Shown: positions 43,750-53,946 of the stretch, piece after piece
How the letters are laid out: every line of letters begins with the position of its first letter
Numbering within the stretch: position 1 is the first letter of the stretch
Assembly: GCF_003852525.1 (NCBI RefSeq)
Contig: NZ_QAJL01000006.1
Coordinates: 63,501 to 127,500 of the forward strand
DNA from: Pedobacter sp. KBW06
Lineage (GTDB): Bacteria; Bacteroidota; Bacteroidia; Sphingobacteriales; Sphingobacteriaceae
Reading direction: 5' to 3'
DNA length: 64,000 nucleotides
Notes under the pieces: generated by a model
Databases searched by the model: none
What the model saw: only the letters and a program-made list of their open reading frames with translations
Told to the model about the DNA's origin: nothing
Program-made: the position numbers and the translations under genes

Positions 43750-45360
43750 CTAGGGACTATTACGTTCAAACACGGGCAGCCGATCCGGGGCTACCTCTAT
43801 ACTGAGGCTTACCGGCCCCTTTATCTTTTTGCCCAGGTCATCGGTCCAACTGCCTTTTGGCAGGTATACAGTCTTTGTACCGCCACTGGTCAGCATCGGG
43901 GCAACCAGATACTTACTGCCCAGCATAAATTGTCCTTTTACCTCAGCAAAACCCTGATCAGGGAATTCATATTCCATACTGCGGACAATGGGTGCTCCGG
44001 TTGCAGTTGCATTTTTTACCTGTTCCATTAGGTATGGTGTATACTTAGCCCGCAGCTCCACTGCTTTTTTTACTGCAGCCAGGTTTTGTTTAGAAAGCAC
44101 ACGCCAGGGTGCTGCAGAAAACTGCATCATAGGCATCAGTGCGGAGCATTGTGCAGATCGGACCACCAGCTGTTCGTCGAGTTTATCTTTACCTATAAAT
44201 GAGCCATACTCTCCCCCGCCGATCATATCCGGACAGGTGAACTGATAGCCCAATAAACCGGCAGTAGTCAGGTGTGGTATAAGTTTTTGCAGGTCTTCCC
44301 AGTTGTGTTTTTTATCGCGCAGGCGTTGTACCAATGCTGCTCCGCCCATCTTCCACATGGCACGGTACTCATTAAGCGGATAGGACAAGCCAATTTCCCC
44401 CCAAAGTCTGCTGTGTTCATTTGGACTTACCTTTTTAAATGCCAAACCATTTGACGGATAAAATTCCGCATCACCGGCATCAAACTTAAAACCATCCAGA
44501 TGATAGGTATTGACCATATGATCCAGCCTGCCGAGGAACCATGCTTTAGCTTCTGGATTGGTAAAATCAATGACCGAGCTGTAACCATTCCACCAGGGAA
44601 TGATGGCTGGTTTTTCCGCTTTTTCCCAGGACATATTGGCGTTTCCTCCATTGTCAAAAAGCAAAAGCTTTTTGGCCAGCAACTCCCTGAAAACCTCCGT
44701 ATCCGGCGATACAAAAGGGCTCACCCAGAGCATCACTTTGAAACCCAAATGGTGCAGGGTATCTACCATCGCCGCGGCATTTGTAAACCGGTCTGCCCTG
44801 AAATCGAAGCGCCCGTAATAATCGGCCCAGTTGTCATCGATCATCAATACTCCCGGCGGAAAACCATTGTCAATGATCGCCCTGGCATAGTTTAAAATAT
44901 CCTGTTGATTTTGATTATACACCAGCTCTATCCAGGTATTGTATTGAGGTTTGCTAAACAACAAGGTATCGGGAAGTTTATTTTTTGAAGGAAAGAAACG
45001 TTTTGAAGCATTGCCAAATGCTTCTTTTAAGTTTTTACCTGCAGAATCGATGATTAAAGTACTGCTCGCATGACTGATCAGCAACCTGTTTTTTTCGAAA
45101 CTAAACTTAAAGGGTTCTTCGCTCCAGATGAACCTTCCCTTGGTAGATACCAGTAGTGGCACCGCCTGGTTTCCGCGGGTATCGCCATGCATGTCCAGAC
45201 TGTAGCTATCTTTAAAGGGCATCAGATGGGCTTCATTTACAGCGCCGCCAAACCATTGCTCTCCGGTTTTAATGTTCAGACTGGTTTGCGCATAAAGCGG
45301 CAAAGCCGAAACGCAAAACAGGAAGCTGAACAACAAATATCTTTTAAAGAATGTGATCAT
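43750..45360 (-). CDS. Glycoside hydrolase family 31
   Basis: A 536-residue exported enzyme with signal MITFFKRYLLFSFLFCVSAL. The catalytic barrel contains VLMIDDNWADYYGRFDF, KVMLWVSPFVSPDTEVF and HLDGFKFDAGDAEF, in which D294 is the expected nucleophile. GH31 enzymes are alpha-glycosidases acting on glucosides, galactosides, xylosides or N-acetylgalactosaminides. The chain is shorter than many GH31 enzymes (often above 650 residues), with a reduced N-terminal region. It is central to this PUL. Which sugar it prefers cannot be read here, but the neighbours make GalNAc a fair guess. Confidence 0.9.
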   Translation of the reverse strand: MITFFKRYLLFSFLFCVSALPLYAQTSLNIKTGEQWFGGAVNEAHLMPFKDSYSLDMHGDTRGNQAVPLLVSTKGRFIWSEEPFKFSFEKNRLLISHASSTLIIDSAGKNLKEAFGNASKRFFPSKNKLPDTLLFSKPQYNTWIELVYNQNQQDILNYARAIIDNGFPPGVLMIDDNWADYYGRFDFRADRFTNAAAMVDTLHHLGFKVMLWVSPFVSPDTEVFRELLAKKLLLFDNGGNANMSWEKAEKPAIIPWWNGYSSVIDFTNPEAKAWFLGRLDHMVNTYHLDGFKFDAGDAEFYPSNGLAFKKVSPNEHSRLWGEIGLSYPLNEYRAMWKMGGAALVQRLRDKKHNWEDLQKLIPHLTTAGLLGYQFTCPDMIGGGEYGSFIGKDKLDEQLVVRSAQCSALMPMMQFSAAPWRVLSKQNLAAVKKAVELRAKYTPYLMEQVKNATATGAPIVRSMEYEFPDQGFAEVKGQFMLGSKYLVAPMLTSGGTKTVYLPKGSWTDDLGKKIKGPVSLSIEVAPDRLPVFERNSP

Positions 45361-45397
45361 TTACATCGTATTAATAAATTGATAATCATCATATTGT

Positions 45398-46948
45398 CTA
45401 GTTTATTTTCACCGTATGGTTGAGTTTATTGTATCCCGTAGCGGCCTCCCAGACATTGGCATTTGCCAAACGAATGCTGAACTCCGGTCTTTTCCCGATG
45501 CTTGCATAAGCATCCGGCAGGTTGAGCAGCAGTTCATAGTCACCAGCCGGGAAACCAGCAGGGATCTGAATGCCTTCCGTAACGGTGATCTCTCCCGAAT
45601 ACCATTTCCTCACATCTGTAGCCAGGTCAAAGGACTTAACTTCGCCGCTTTGCGTATTGCGCAGGATCAGTTTTGCAGAACGTTTATTATATGGAGACGC
45701 ATAACCCACATTTTTAAGGTTCAGGCTAATGTTCATCGTCGTTCCTTTAACCGCATTGTCAGGCAGAGAGGCGCTTTTCAGTACAAAGCGATAACCCAGA
45801 TTACGCTTAATGTTATCCATACAGCCACCATCCTGCCAATCGTTATTGACGGCATTGTTGTAATGGGCATTGATAAAACTGTAATGTAATGCGGCAAGTT
45901 CTGCCTGAACTTTACCGGCAGGCTCGCAATTGTTGGCAGGGCTATAATCGTCGGAACAGGTTTCTCCACCCACCACAACAAATTTGCTGTCGGCCTTAGA
46001 ATAGTCCTTCAGGGTGTTCAATACTACCCCATCAGAATTGCTTGGTGTCGAACTGTTTCCATAATCTATGTAGGTACCCAAATCATTAACACTTGCCATA
46101 AAGCAATCGTTATGGTAGCCTAACCGTGCGATGTCGGAGTTATTAAACGCATTACTCTCGGTTAAAGCTGGCGATGTGATCGGGGCGTTAACGCCATAAA
46201 GATAACGCTGCTTGATCTGCGGGTAACGCAGCTGGATCATCCTGTCTGAGGGTACTGCATCAAGAAAGGCTTTGATCACTTCTGTACGGTCTCTCCAGTT
46301 GTTGTCCAGCAATTTACCGCCCTGGTTCCCATTGTTGGAGGCATCGCCAAAGAAGTCGCTATAGTATTGCTCGCCCCAGGTTCCGATAAAACCCAGCTGC
46401 ACGCAGGCAATCACATCCGCATTTTCCTGCAGAACGGGTTTCAACTGCCCAATATGACTAAGAATAGTCGCTTTATTGGCGTCACCATAAGGCGGACAAA
46501 TAAAACCCTCAGGACAGTTCCCTGCTTTCGACGTAACCGTGTATACAAAACGGGGGATCAGCTTAACGCCCGCTGTGCGTGCCGCTTCAAAATCCTTTTT
46601 AATATTACTGAGGAAGGAGGCCGACATCGCGCTGTTCACCAGATTATCCAAAACATAATACCTGAAAACCAGGGTACTGGATACTTTGTAATTTGCACTT
46701 TCAACGGAAGATGGGGAACGATAACCTTTAAGCTCTTCTGCCAACAATACCTCGTAGTTACTGGAATGCGTTTCAGAATAGCGGTAAAAGCCGCGCTCAG
46801 GGTTAGGAAAATCTTCAGAACTTTCTGTATAAATGACGTTGACACTGTCGATTTTAACCAGGTTATCTTCCTGGCTTTTACAGGAAACAAATAGTAGCAG
46901 CGCAGCAAAGCAAGTGCTTATTGCGTAGCAGGTGTGTTTTTTAATCAT
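45398..46948 (-). CDS. DUF4874/DUF4832 lipoprotein
   Basis: About 516 residues from the ATG at 46948, which gives a lipoprotein signal (MIKKHTCYAISTCFAALLLF, then VSCKSQ). The DUF4874 part starts at FPNPERGFYRYSETHSSNY and includes TLVFRYYVLDN and RFVYTVTSK; ACVQLGFIGTWGEQYYSDFF is a highly conserved stretch, likely around an active-site glutamate in a TIM-barrel-like fold. The DUF4832 part covers the second half. These pairs occur in PULs and are suspected glycoside hydrolases; no activity is established that I know of. The frame from 47032 would run into the acyltransferase gene and is rejected. Confidence 0.85.
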   Translation of the reverse strand: MIKKHTCYAISTCFAALLLFVSCKSQEDNLVKIDSVNVIYTESSEDFPNPERGFYRYSETHSSNYEVLLAEELKGYRSPSSVESANYKVSSTLVFRYYVLDNLVNSAMSASFLSNIKKDFEAARTAGVKLIPRFVYTVTSKAGNCPEGFICPPYGDANKATILSHIGQLKPVLQENADVIACVQLGFIGTWGEQYYSDFFGDASNNGNQGGKLLDNNWRDRTEVIKAFLDAVPSDRMIQLRYPQIKQRYLYGVNAPITSPALTESNAFNNSDIARLGYHNDCFMASVNDLGTYIDYGNSSTPSNSDGVVLNTLKDYSKADSKFVVVGGETCSDDYSPANNCEPAGKVQAELAALHYSFINAHYNNAVNNDWQDGGCMDNIKRNLGYRFVLKSASLPDNAVKGTTMNISLNLKNVGYASPYNKRSAKLILRNTQSGEVKSFDLATDVRKWYSGEITVTEGIQIPAGFPAGDYELLLNLPDAYASIGKRPEFSIRLANANVWEAATGYNKLNHTVKIN

Positions 46949-46973
46949 GATCATATGTTTTAATAGGGTGAGA

Positions 46974-48098
46974 TTATAGTTTAAAAAAGATATTTCGCTG
47001 ATACAGCCAGTAACACAGGAACCATTCGGCAACCAGTACAGTTAAGGCCGACACAACTGCGGCTACATTTACCGGCAGGTTGAAGAACAGCTGCAACAGA
47101 TCACCTGAGAAAATCGCAACCTTGCCGTTTAGCCATTGGACCCCTACTGTCTCAAAAAACAGGTAGATAAATATGGCATTCATGCCGACTACCGTAAAAA
47201 TCCAGGCGTATTTGACATTGCCTTTTACATCTATCAGCCAGTACACCGCAGCCAAAATCAGCAAGACCCATCCTCCCGAAACCATTACGAACGAACTGGT
47301 ACTGATGCGTTTGATGATGGGTGTAATCCCCGACAGGTCCAGACCGAAACCAAGGACCAGAGCAACAACACCCGCAATGATCAGCGCCTTTATTTTGTAA
47401 CCGGTACTTTGCCCGGAGATGAGCAGTTTACCTGCCAGCACGCCCCAAATGGTATGCGTCGCGGTAGGAATACAATTGATCGTGACCCAGCCATCGCTGT
47501 TAATTTTACCCATCAGCAAGGTATCTGCATAAGCGCCAAAGTTCTTCCCTTCCACAAAAGGCTGGTCAAATCCCGGCATCAGTAAACCACGGAACAACAC
47601 TTCGGTAAGCACGAGCAAGCCAATGGAAAACAGGAGCTGCCAGGTATAAGACCTGTTGATGATCAGGTAGGCAACGATCATGGTGAACGACAACTGCGTC
47701 AGCACATTCCAAAGCTCCCAGACGGGTTTATCTGCGTAAACACAATGTAACGCGACCCCGCAGATAAAAAGCTTTAAACTGCGCATCAGGATATGCCCTA
47801 AGTTATCCCTCCAGCTTTGTCCTTTTTCCAGCTTACGACTGTAAGAAATATACATCGCGGCCCCTGCCATAAACATAAAGGCAGGTTGAACGAGATCCCA
47901 GAAGCGCAGTCCATGCCAGGGGTGATGAAAAAACTGGGTAATCAAACCACCCATAGGTTGTGCCGGATCAATGTGCAGCATCGCTTCATAAACCCTGCAG
48001 CTCTCTGCGCAAAGCAGGACCATAATCATCCCTCTCATCACATCTAAAGACACTAAACGTCCCTTAGCCAGGTGATCAGCAGTTAAAATCTTTTCCAT
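46974..48098 (-). CDS. DUF5009/HGSNAT-like multi-span membrane protein
   Basis: A 374-residue protein with about ten membrane segments. RLVSLDVMRGMIMVLLCAES and PAFMFMAGAAMYISYSRKLE are the N-terminal signature of the heparan-alpha-glucosaminide N-acetyltransferase (HGSNAT)/DUF5009 group. HHPWHGLRFWDLVQP contains a conserved histidine pair. Members transfer acetyl from cytoplasmic acetyl-CoA to sugars across the membrane, or are presumed to. It is 15 bases after the PKD lipoprotein gene in the PUL. A role in re-acetylating amino sugars released from the substrate fits, but is inference. Confidence 0.88.
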   Translation of the reverse strand: MEKILTADHLAKGRLVSLDVMRGMIMVLLCAESCRVYEAMLHIDPAQPMGGLITQFFHHPWHGLRFWDLVQPAFMFMAGAAMYISYSRKLEKGQSWRDNLGHILMRSLKLFICGVALHCVYADKPVWELWNVLTQLSFTMIVAYLIINRSYTWQLLFSIGLLVLTEVLFRGLLMPGFDQPFVEGKNFGAYADTLLMGKINSDGWVTINCIPTATHTIWGVLAGKLLISGQSTGYKIKALIIAGVVALVLGFGLDLSGITPIIKRISTSSFVMVSGGWVLLILAAVYWLIDVKGNVKYAWIFTVVGMNAIFIYLFFETVGVQWLNGKVAIFSGDLLQLFFNLPVNVAAVVSALTVLVAEWFLCYWLYQRNIFFKL

Positions 48099-48113
48099 AA
48101 GTTTGAGATAAAA

Positions 48114-48983
48114 TTATTCGTTCATATCCAGGAAGAAACTTGAGGTTCCTTCGTCCGGTGCATTGCCCAGGTTTACTGACCAGTCGTTTTTAATGACCTG
48201 AATCCCGATCCGCATCCCTGTACCTGTTAACCCTTTCAGCTTACCACGTGAAATCCGCACTTCAAATTTAACCAGTCCGCCCTCCTCTTTTACGGTACCT
48301 ACGGTATAAGCCTCAGCGATCGATTGGAGTTTATATCCGCCGAAGTCACTCTGGTTGGCACCGGTATGGTAAAGAATATCTACACCGGCAGTGAGCAGCT
48401 GACCTTCCATTAACACATCATAACCGCCATCGGTAAAAGAACCGGTAAGCCAGCCCGTAGCCGAATTGTTGTCCGCATCAATGAAGAAATCGAAAATAAC
48501 TGCATCTGCTTTTTTACCGCTCATCTCACCATACAGGTACACATAGTTGCCATCGTAATCCAGTTTTACAAGGTTAAAAATTCCCTTTTTCGAACCTAAA
48601 GGGATCACATTTTTAGTCACCGCAGACCAGTCGTCCAGGGAATTGTCGTTAATTTTTACCGGGGAGACTTTAGCAATCTGCAACACGGTTGATGCCTCTA
48701 CAGATTTTCCTTTTACCAGCGCCACCAGTGTCGGAACATATTTGCCCTTACCTGGATACGTATGGCTTGGGCTGGCTTCGGTTGAAGTTTTGCCATCCCC
48801 AAAATCCCATTGGTAGTTGCTCACACCGTCGGTTTTTACACTGAAAGTTGCTGTCGCCCCATCCACAGTTACTTCATATAACAGATCAGTTTTGATCTCG
48901 GTTTTATCCTTTTTACAGGAGCTGAATAATGCCCCTGCCAGCAGCACTGACAGCAGGAACACGAAAGCTTTTAAAGTTTTCAT
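48114..48983 (-). CDS. PKD-domain lipoprotein, SusE/F-like position
   Basis: A 289-residue lipoprotein (MKTLKAFVFLLSVLLAGALF, SSCKKD; lipidated Cys near 23). A PKD domain follows (YQWDFGDGKTSTEASPSHTY), then a second domain with DFFIDADNNSATGWLTGSF that resembles DOMON/CBM9-like binding modules. It sits immediately after SusD (32 bases), where surface glycan-binding proteins of PULs are usually coded. It probably binds the polysaccharide outside the cell. No catalytic motif is seen. Confidence 0.88.
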   Translation of the reverse strand: MKTLKAFVFLLSVLLAGALFSSCKKDKTEIKTDLLYEVTVDGATATFSVKTDGVSNYQWDFGDGKTSTEASPSHTYPGKGKYVPTLVALVKGKSVEASTVLQIAKVSPVKINDNSLDDWSAVTKNVIPLGSKKGIFNLVKLDYDGNYVYLYGEMSGKKADAVIFDFFIDADNNSATGWLTGSFTDGGYDVLMEGQLLTAGVDILYHTGANQSDFGGYKLQSIAEAYTVGTVKEEGGLVKFEVRISRGKLKGLTGTGMRIGIQVIKNDWSVNLGNAPDEGTSSFFLDMNE

Positions 48984-49015
48984 ATCAATTTGTATATTAC
49001 AAGGTGATCGTTAGA

Positions 49016-50533
49016 TTATTGATTTTGTGTAGCCAGTGGATTACTCAATGTCTCGTCTACCGGCAAATAGTAAATGATCCGCGGACTGGTATAAGGAACA
49101 GTCAGGTTGGGGTAACCAGCCGGTGTTTTCGAAAGGTCCACATCGGTCTCTTTTAAACCTGTCAGGTGATACCCCCAATACGCCTTATTCAGGCTTCTTT
49201 TATTGCGGAACACATCATAAGTCCGATGCCCTTCAAATGCCATCTCTATCCGTTTCTCTGCTAAAACTACATCTAAAGCTGTTGAACCTGCAGGAACCAC
49301 TTTATTGTAAAGCGAAGCTTCCAGACCACGGTTCTTGCGGATCAGATCCACATCATCCAGTGCCGCTGCATCAGCTCCTGTTTTGGCCTTTGCTTCGGCA
49401 CGGATCAGGTACATTTCTGCAATCCGGAACATGATGGGTGAGCTTAAATTTGGCAGGTTATCCTGGAAAGAGAACTTACTGATGTAATACACTTCAATCC
49501 CGTTTTTCTTCTGCACCACGCCTGCTCCGTCTTTTAAGGGAACAATATACGACCAGCGAACATCCTCAGGATGTGCAGACATGGCCGCACGTATAGAAGA
49601 AGAGGCATATTCCTCGCCCCAGCCGGAGTTACCATCCGAGTAAATCATGGAGGCGATGGAACCGAATTTCCCATAGTCATCTACAACGGTAAAAGCAATG
49701 CAAAAAATGGTTTCCGTACTCGTGGTGGCATTGGCAAATAACTTTGGATAAGCCGCTTTAGTGGCCAATGAAAACTTACCGGAGTTGATCACCTTGTCTG
49801 CATATTCGATTGCTTTTGCATTGTCCTCTTTGTAAAGGTTAACCCTGGCCAGTAAAGACCAGGCGGCTTCCTGTGAGGCATATTGCACACCACGCGAACG
49901 GGTCATTAAACCTGCTGCTTTTTCCGCATCGGCAAGTACAGAATCGTACACTTCTTTAACGGTCGACCTTGCCTTTTTTGATGGATCGCTAAGGTTGGTA
50001 CGCAGGATGATCCCCGGGGAATTCGGATCTACGCTATAAGGTTTACCAAATAACCGGACCAGGTTAAAATGACAGAATGCACGTAAAAAATAGCACTCGC
50101 CCAGTAACTGATTGGTGGCTGCATCATTTTTACCGGATTTCTCCACGGCATCAATAACGGTATTTACGCCGGTAATGATTTTGTAGGATAAGTACCAGTA
50201 ATAACGGCTGTTGGCCTGGGCAGGTGAATGGTCCAGGCTAAAGCTATAATATAAGGGATCTGTGGTTACCTGTCCGCAAACAATATCATCGCTGGCAAAG
50301 TCGGTCAGGTGATAAAACTGGCGCAGGTACATATTGTTATTATCGACCTTACCGTTAAATTCAATATGGTCCTTGAACAAAGCATAAGCTCCGTTCAATG
50401 CATTGGTAAGCCCTTCGCTGGTGTTCACCAATGTTTCCGTACTGATGGCGTCACTTGGCAGAGAACTCAACTTTTTACAGCTGCTGGCTGCAACCATAAA
50501 AAAGACGATCAGTGTAAGTATTATATTTTTCAT
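49016..50533 (-). CDS. SusD/RagB-family nutrient-binding lipoprotein (PUL)
   Basis: A 505-residue lipoprotein with signal MKNIILTLIVFFMVAASSCK (lipidated Cys 19). SusD features include FLRAFCHFNLVRLFGKPY, ARVNLYKEDNAKAIEYADKV, MFRIAEMYLIRAEAKAKTG and a late EKRIEMAFEGHRTYDVFRNK. It partners with the SusC 29 bases upstream and binds oligosaccharide at the surface. The gene is intact and of normal length. It is unrelated in detail to the SusD at 18422-19834. Confidence 0.95.
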   Translation of the reverse strand: MKNIILTLIVFFMVAASSCKKLSSLPSDAISTETLVNTSEGLTNALNGAYALFKDHIEFNGKVDNNNMYLRQFYHLTDFASDDIVCGQVTTDPLYYSFSLDHSPAQANSRYYWYLSYKIITGVNTVIDAVEKSGKNDAATNQLLGECYFLRAFCHFNLVRLFGKPYSVDPNSPGIILRTNLSDPSKKARSTVKEVYDSVLADAEKAAGLMTRSRGVQYASQEAAWSLLARVNLYKEDNAKAIEYADKVINSGKFSLATKAAYPKLFANATTSTETIFCIAFTVVDDYGKFGSIASMIYSDGNSGWGEEYASSSIRAAMSAHPEDVRWSYIVPLKDGAGVVQKKNGIEVYYISKFSFQDNLPNLSSPIMFRIAEMYLIRAEAKAKTGADAAALDDVDLIRKNRGLEASLYNKVVPAGSTALDVVLAEKRIEMAFEGHRTYDVFRNKRSLNKAYWGYHLTGLKETDVDLSKTPAGYPNLTVPYTSPRIIYYLPVDETLSNPLATQNQ

Positions 50534-50562
50534 ATACTTTAATTTAATAGGTAAAAACCTGC

Positions 50563-53500
50563 TTAAAAGCTGAAATTGATATTTAACAAATATTGGCGGT
50601 TGTTGGGATACTTAAAGTCCGACACGCCAGGTGTTGCATAACGGGTTGGAGTGATCGTCGTTTGAGGATCCTGGCCCAGGAAGTTAGAGAAGGTGGCCAC
50701 ATTATCCGCCGTGATCCCTACCGTTACATCACTCATGCTGATCTTCTTCGCCCATGCCGATGGCAAGGTATAGGATAAAGCAATGTTCCTGATCGTAAAG
50801 TAACTTCCATCTTTCAAATAACGGGTGGAGGTTTCAGTAGAATTGGCCGAGTTCTGCGGACTTGGCTCTGTAGCCTGGGTATCACCGGGTTGAGTCCAGA
50901 TTTTAGCACCTTTCGGTAATTTGATCTGGTTGTAATAAGGCTCATGACCATCATTCATCATAAACCTCAGGTTATTACTAAAGACCTTATTGCCGTAATT
51001 GAAATAGGTGCTCACTCTCAGATTAAAGTTTTTATAACGGAAACTGTTGTTAAAACCACCCTGATATTTAGGCAATGCCGAACCGACTTCCTGATTGGTG
51101 GCCTGGGAATAATCTGATGTTCTTTCGCTGGCCACAGCTTTTCCTTCTGTGTTATAAATAAGTTTCTCCCAAACCGGTGCACCGGTCTGTGCATCTACCC
51201 CTAACCATTTCGGCATGTAAAATTCAAACAGGTTTCCGCCGTTGCGGTAAATCTGCGAGATGCTCCATGAACCTGTTTTCACGATGTCAGATGGGAAACC
51301 TGATAATTTGTTGTTGTTAAAGTTGAGGGTAAAATCAGTAACCCATTCAAAATCCTGGGTCCTGATATTGGTTGAATTGATACCCAGCTCAATCCCTTTG
51401 TTAATGACCGTACCTGCATTCTCCCATTTGGTTTCAAAACCAACGGACAGCGGTTGCGATACCTGCAGCAATAAATCTTTGGTATCATTCCGGTAAACAT
51501 CCAGGGTTAAATTTACCCTTTTAAACAAACCAATGTCCATACCGGCATTGATCTGGCGTTTGCTCTCCCAGGTTAAATTAGGGCTTGGCAATTGATAAGG
51601 CACTGCCGCCACTAAGGAATTGTATTTAGTGGTAAGGGAAAACAGGCCCAGAAAACGCGAAGCGCCAATGTCCTGAGTTCCGGTAATACCATAACTGGCA
51701 CGTACTTTCAGGTTGCTTATAATCTGGTTATCGGCCAGAAAATCTTCATTATTTACCGCCCATGCTGCAGATACAGAGGGGAAACCACCGTATTGTTTAC
51801 TTGGGGCAAAGTTAGAAGAACCATCATAACGGAATGAGCCCGACAAAAAATACCTGTTTTTGTAGTTATAATTTACCTGCGACAATAAAGATTGTAAGAT
51901 GTACTTATTGTGTGCACCAACGATCACCTGATTGCTGGAAATCACACCCGGTACTTTCAATCCTTCCGGCAAACCTTTCCCCGAAGCACCGGAAGTTTCG
52001 TTTTTACTGATCTCAAACGCTCCACCGGCAAAACCGCTCAAACTGTGCTCCCCAAATTTGAAATTGAACTTAAACAACTGGTTGCTGATGAGGCCATAGT
52101 TCAGGGTATTCAACTCATCCAGATAGCCCATCCCATGGTAGGTACCTGCGGCAACAGGAGATACATAATTGCTGCCTTTGTCGAAGGAAGCCGCCAACCG
52201 GTTGGAACTGGCAAAAGTAAGCCAGTCAGTAATCCGGTAATTGATTCCCAAATCGTAATTTACATTGAAACCTTTATAGGGATGCTCTGAATTCTGTACG
52301 GTATGAATCGGGTTGATTTTATCCCTGGACCACCATTTGAAGGTAGAATTTCCATCTACATAAACCGGGTTTCCGCTCGCATCATAGGGATTGTCCCAGG
52401 GCATATTCAGGAAAGAATAATAGGCATCCATATAATCGTAACTCTTGCCCTGTGAGGCACTGAGGTTAATATTATTGGTTAAATCTAGTTTTTTGGAGAA
52501 GTGATAAGTAGAATTTCCACGTAAGTTAATACGCTCAAAATCGGTATTGATAAAAGTACCTTTTTCTTTATAATAGGATGCACCTACATAATAATCGTTC
52601 TTCTCAGTTTTACCACTTGCGGAAAGGTAGAAGTTATAGATCGGGGCCTTTTTAAAGGATTCTTTAGACCAGTCGTAATCCTGGTCGCGCAGCGATAAAG
52701 GACGTTCCGAATAGAATTTAATCAGGTCAATCTTATAAGAGTTATTGGCAGCACCCACTACATAGTCGCGGTAAAATTCTTTCTGGTAATCGTAAAGTTC
52801 ATTGCTGTTCATCAGCTTCATTTTACCAAAGTCGGCAGTTCTGAAACCGGTGGAGACTTTGGCTTCGAACCTGGTTTCGGCCTGTTTGGCCCTTTTGGTG
52901 GTGATGATGATCACTCCTGCATTTGCCTGTGAACCATATAAGGCGGTAGCCCCTGCATCTTTTAATATCGCGACACTTTCCACATCGTTAGGATCGTAAT
53001 TGCCTCCGATAATCCCATCAACTACAAACAACGGACTCTGATTCGCATTCACTGAGGATACGCCACGCAACCTGATCTCCGCATTGGAACCCGGCGCTCC
53101 GGAGCTGTTCACGACCTGCAAACCGGCTACCTTTCCCTGCAGCATGGCGCCGATGGAATTGGAAGTGACATCTTTTAATTTTGCGGAAGAAACCACGGAA
53201 ACAGCACTGGTCAGCTCGCTTTGTTTCTTGGTGTCGTAACCGACCACCACGACATCGCCGAGCAAGCCCACATCTTCAGCAAGCACAATCGTTAAGGCTC
53301 CCCTGCTCACCGGTACTTCTTTTCGCAAATAGCCGACAAAAGAGATCACCAGGGTGGCCTGCTCATCTACATTTTTCAATGCAAAATTTCCATTTTCGTC
53401 TGTGCTGACTACCTTATTCGTTCCTTTGACACTTACAGAGGCACCCGGCAACGGCTTTTTGTCTTTATCCATTACCGTTCCGCTGATGTCGATATTCTTA

Positions 53501-53946
53501 AGGACCGTATTGATTTGCTCAAAGGCATTTGGCCGGATCTTAATCAGGATATTCTTACGCTCCATTTTGTAAGTCAGGTTTTGGTCCTTTAATAAAAATT
53601 CCATCACCTGGGCCAATTCTGAATCTTTAAAATTGGCATTGATTTTCGTCTGACTGTTTAGGTTCTGATCAGAATAGAGCACCCTGAAACCAGTTTGTTT
53701 TTTGATTTCCAGAAAGACCTGCTGAAGGGTGGTATTCTGTTTTACATAATTGACTTTTTGAGCAAAACCTGCCGCACTGACTTGTAATAAGCAGGTTGTA
53801 ATGATGGCGATGATCAAATTAACTCTCATTAATAGTCTTCTTTTATTTGTTGCCAGCGCTTGCGCAACAACAAAGTTCATAGCTGATAAAAGTCCAGGCA
53901 GCAGCCACCGGCAGAGCACACCTAGGTTAAAAGCATTTAATTTCAT
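50563..53946 (-). CDS. SusC/RagA-family TonB-dependent transporter with STN domain (PUL)
   Basis: About 1127 residues from the ATG at 53946 (MKLNAFNLGVLCRWLLPGLL), the usual Pedobacter-style leader, with a second signal-like segment from MRVNLIIAIITTCLLQVSAA. Then an STN domain (NTTLQQVFLEIKKQTGFRVL), a carboxypeptidase-regulatory-like domain (ISGTVMDKDKKPLPGASVSV), the plug (LFVVDGIIGGNYDPNDVESV, GSQANAGVIIITTKR) and the barrel. It works with the SusD immediately downstream and signals to the FecR protein coded upstream. The first gene of a nine-gene run. Confidence 0.95.
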   Translation of the reverse strand: MKLNAFNLGVLCRWLLPGLLSAMNFVVAQALATNKRRLLMRVNLIIAIITTCLLQVSAAGFAQKVNYVKQNTTLQQVFLEIKKQTGFRVLYSDQNLNSQTKINANFKDSELAQVMEFLLKDQNLTYKMERKNILIKIRPNAFEQINTVLKNIDISGTVMDKDKKPLPGASVSVKGTNKVVSTDENGNFALKNVDEQATLVISFVGYLRKEVPVSRGALTIVLAEDVGLLGDVVVVGYDTKKQSELTSAVSVVSSAKLKDVTSNSIGAMLQGKVAGLQVVNSSGAPGSNAEIRLRGVSSVNANQSPLFVVDGIIGGNYDPNDVESVAILKDAGATALYGSQANAGVIIITTKRAKQAETRFEAKVSTGFRTADFGKMKLMNSNELYDYQKEFYRDYVVGAANNSYKIDLIKFYSERPLSLRDQDYDWSKESFKKAPIYNFYLSASGKTEKNDYYVGASYYKEKGTFINTDFERINLRGNSTYHFSKKLDLTNNINLSASQGKSYDYMDAYYSFLNMPWDNPYDASGNPVYVDGNSTFKWWSRDKINPIHTVQNSEHPYKGFNVNYDLGINYRITDWLTFASSNRLAASFDKGSNYVSPVAAGTYHGMGYLDELNTLNYGLISNQLFKFNFKFGEHSLSGFAGGAFEISKNETSGASGKGLPEGLKVPGVISSNQVIVGAHNKYILQSLLSQVNYNYKNRYFLSGSFRYDGSSNFAPSKQYGGFPSVSAAWAVNNEDFLADNQIISNLKVRASYGITGTQDIGASRFLGLFSLTTKYNSLVAAVPYQLPSPNLTWESKRQINAGMDIGLFKRVNLTLDVYRNDTKDLLLQVSQPLSVGFETKWENAGTVINKGIELGINSTNIRTQDFEWVTDFTLNFNNNKLSGFPSDIVKTGSWSISQIYRNGGNLFEFYMPKWLGVDAQTGAPVWEKLIYNTEGKAVASERTSDYSQATNQEVGSALPKYQGGFNNSFRYKNFNLRVSTYFNYGNKVFSNNLRFMMNDGHEPYYNQIKLPKGAKIWTQPGDTQATEPSPQNSANSTETSTRYLKDGSYFTIRNIALSYTLPSAWAKKISMSDVTVGITADNVATFSNFLGQDPQTTITPTRYATPGVSDFKYPNNRQYLLNINFSF

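Noticed and set aside
46949..47032. Longer start of the DUF4874/DUF4832 gene overlapping the acyltransferase-like gene
   Set aside because: The extension would remove the lipoprotein signal from the N-terminus and overlap the end of the upstream gene.
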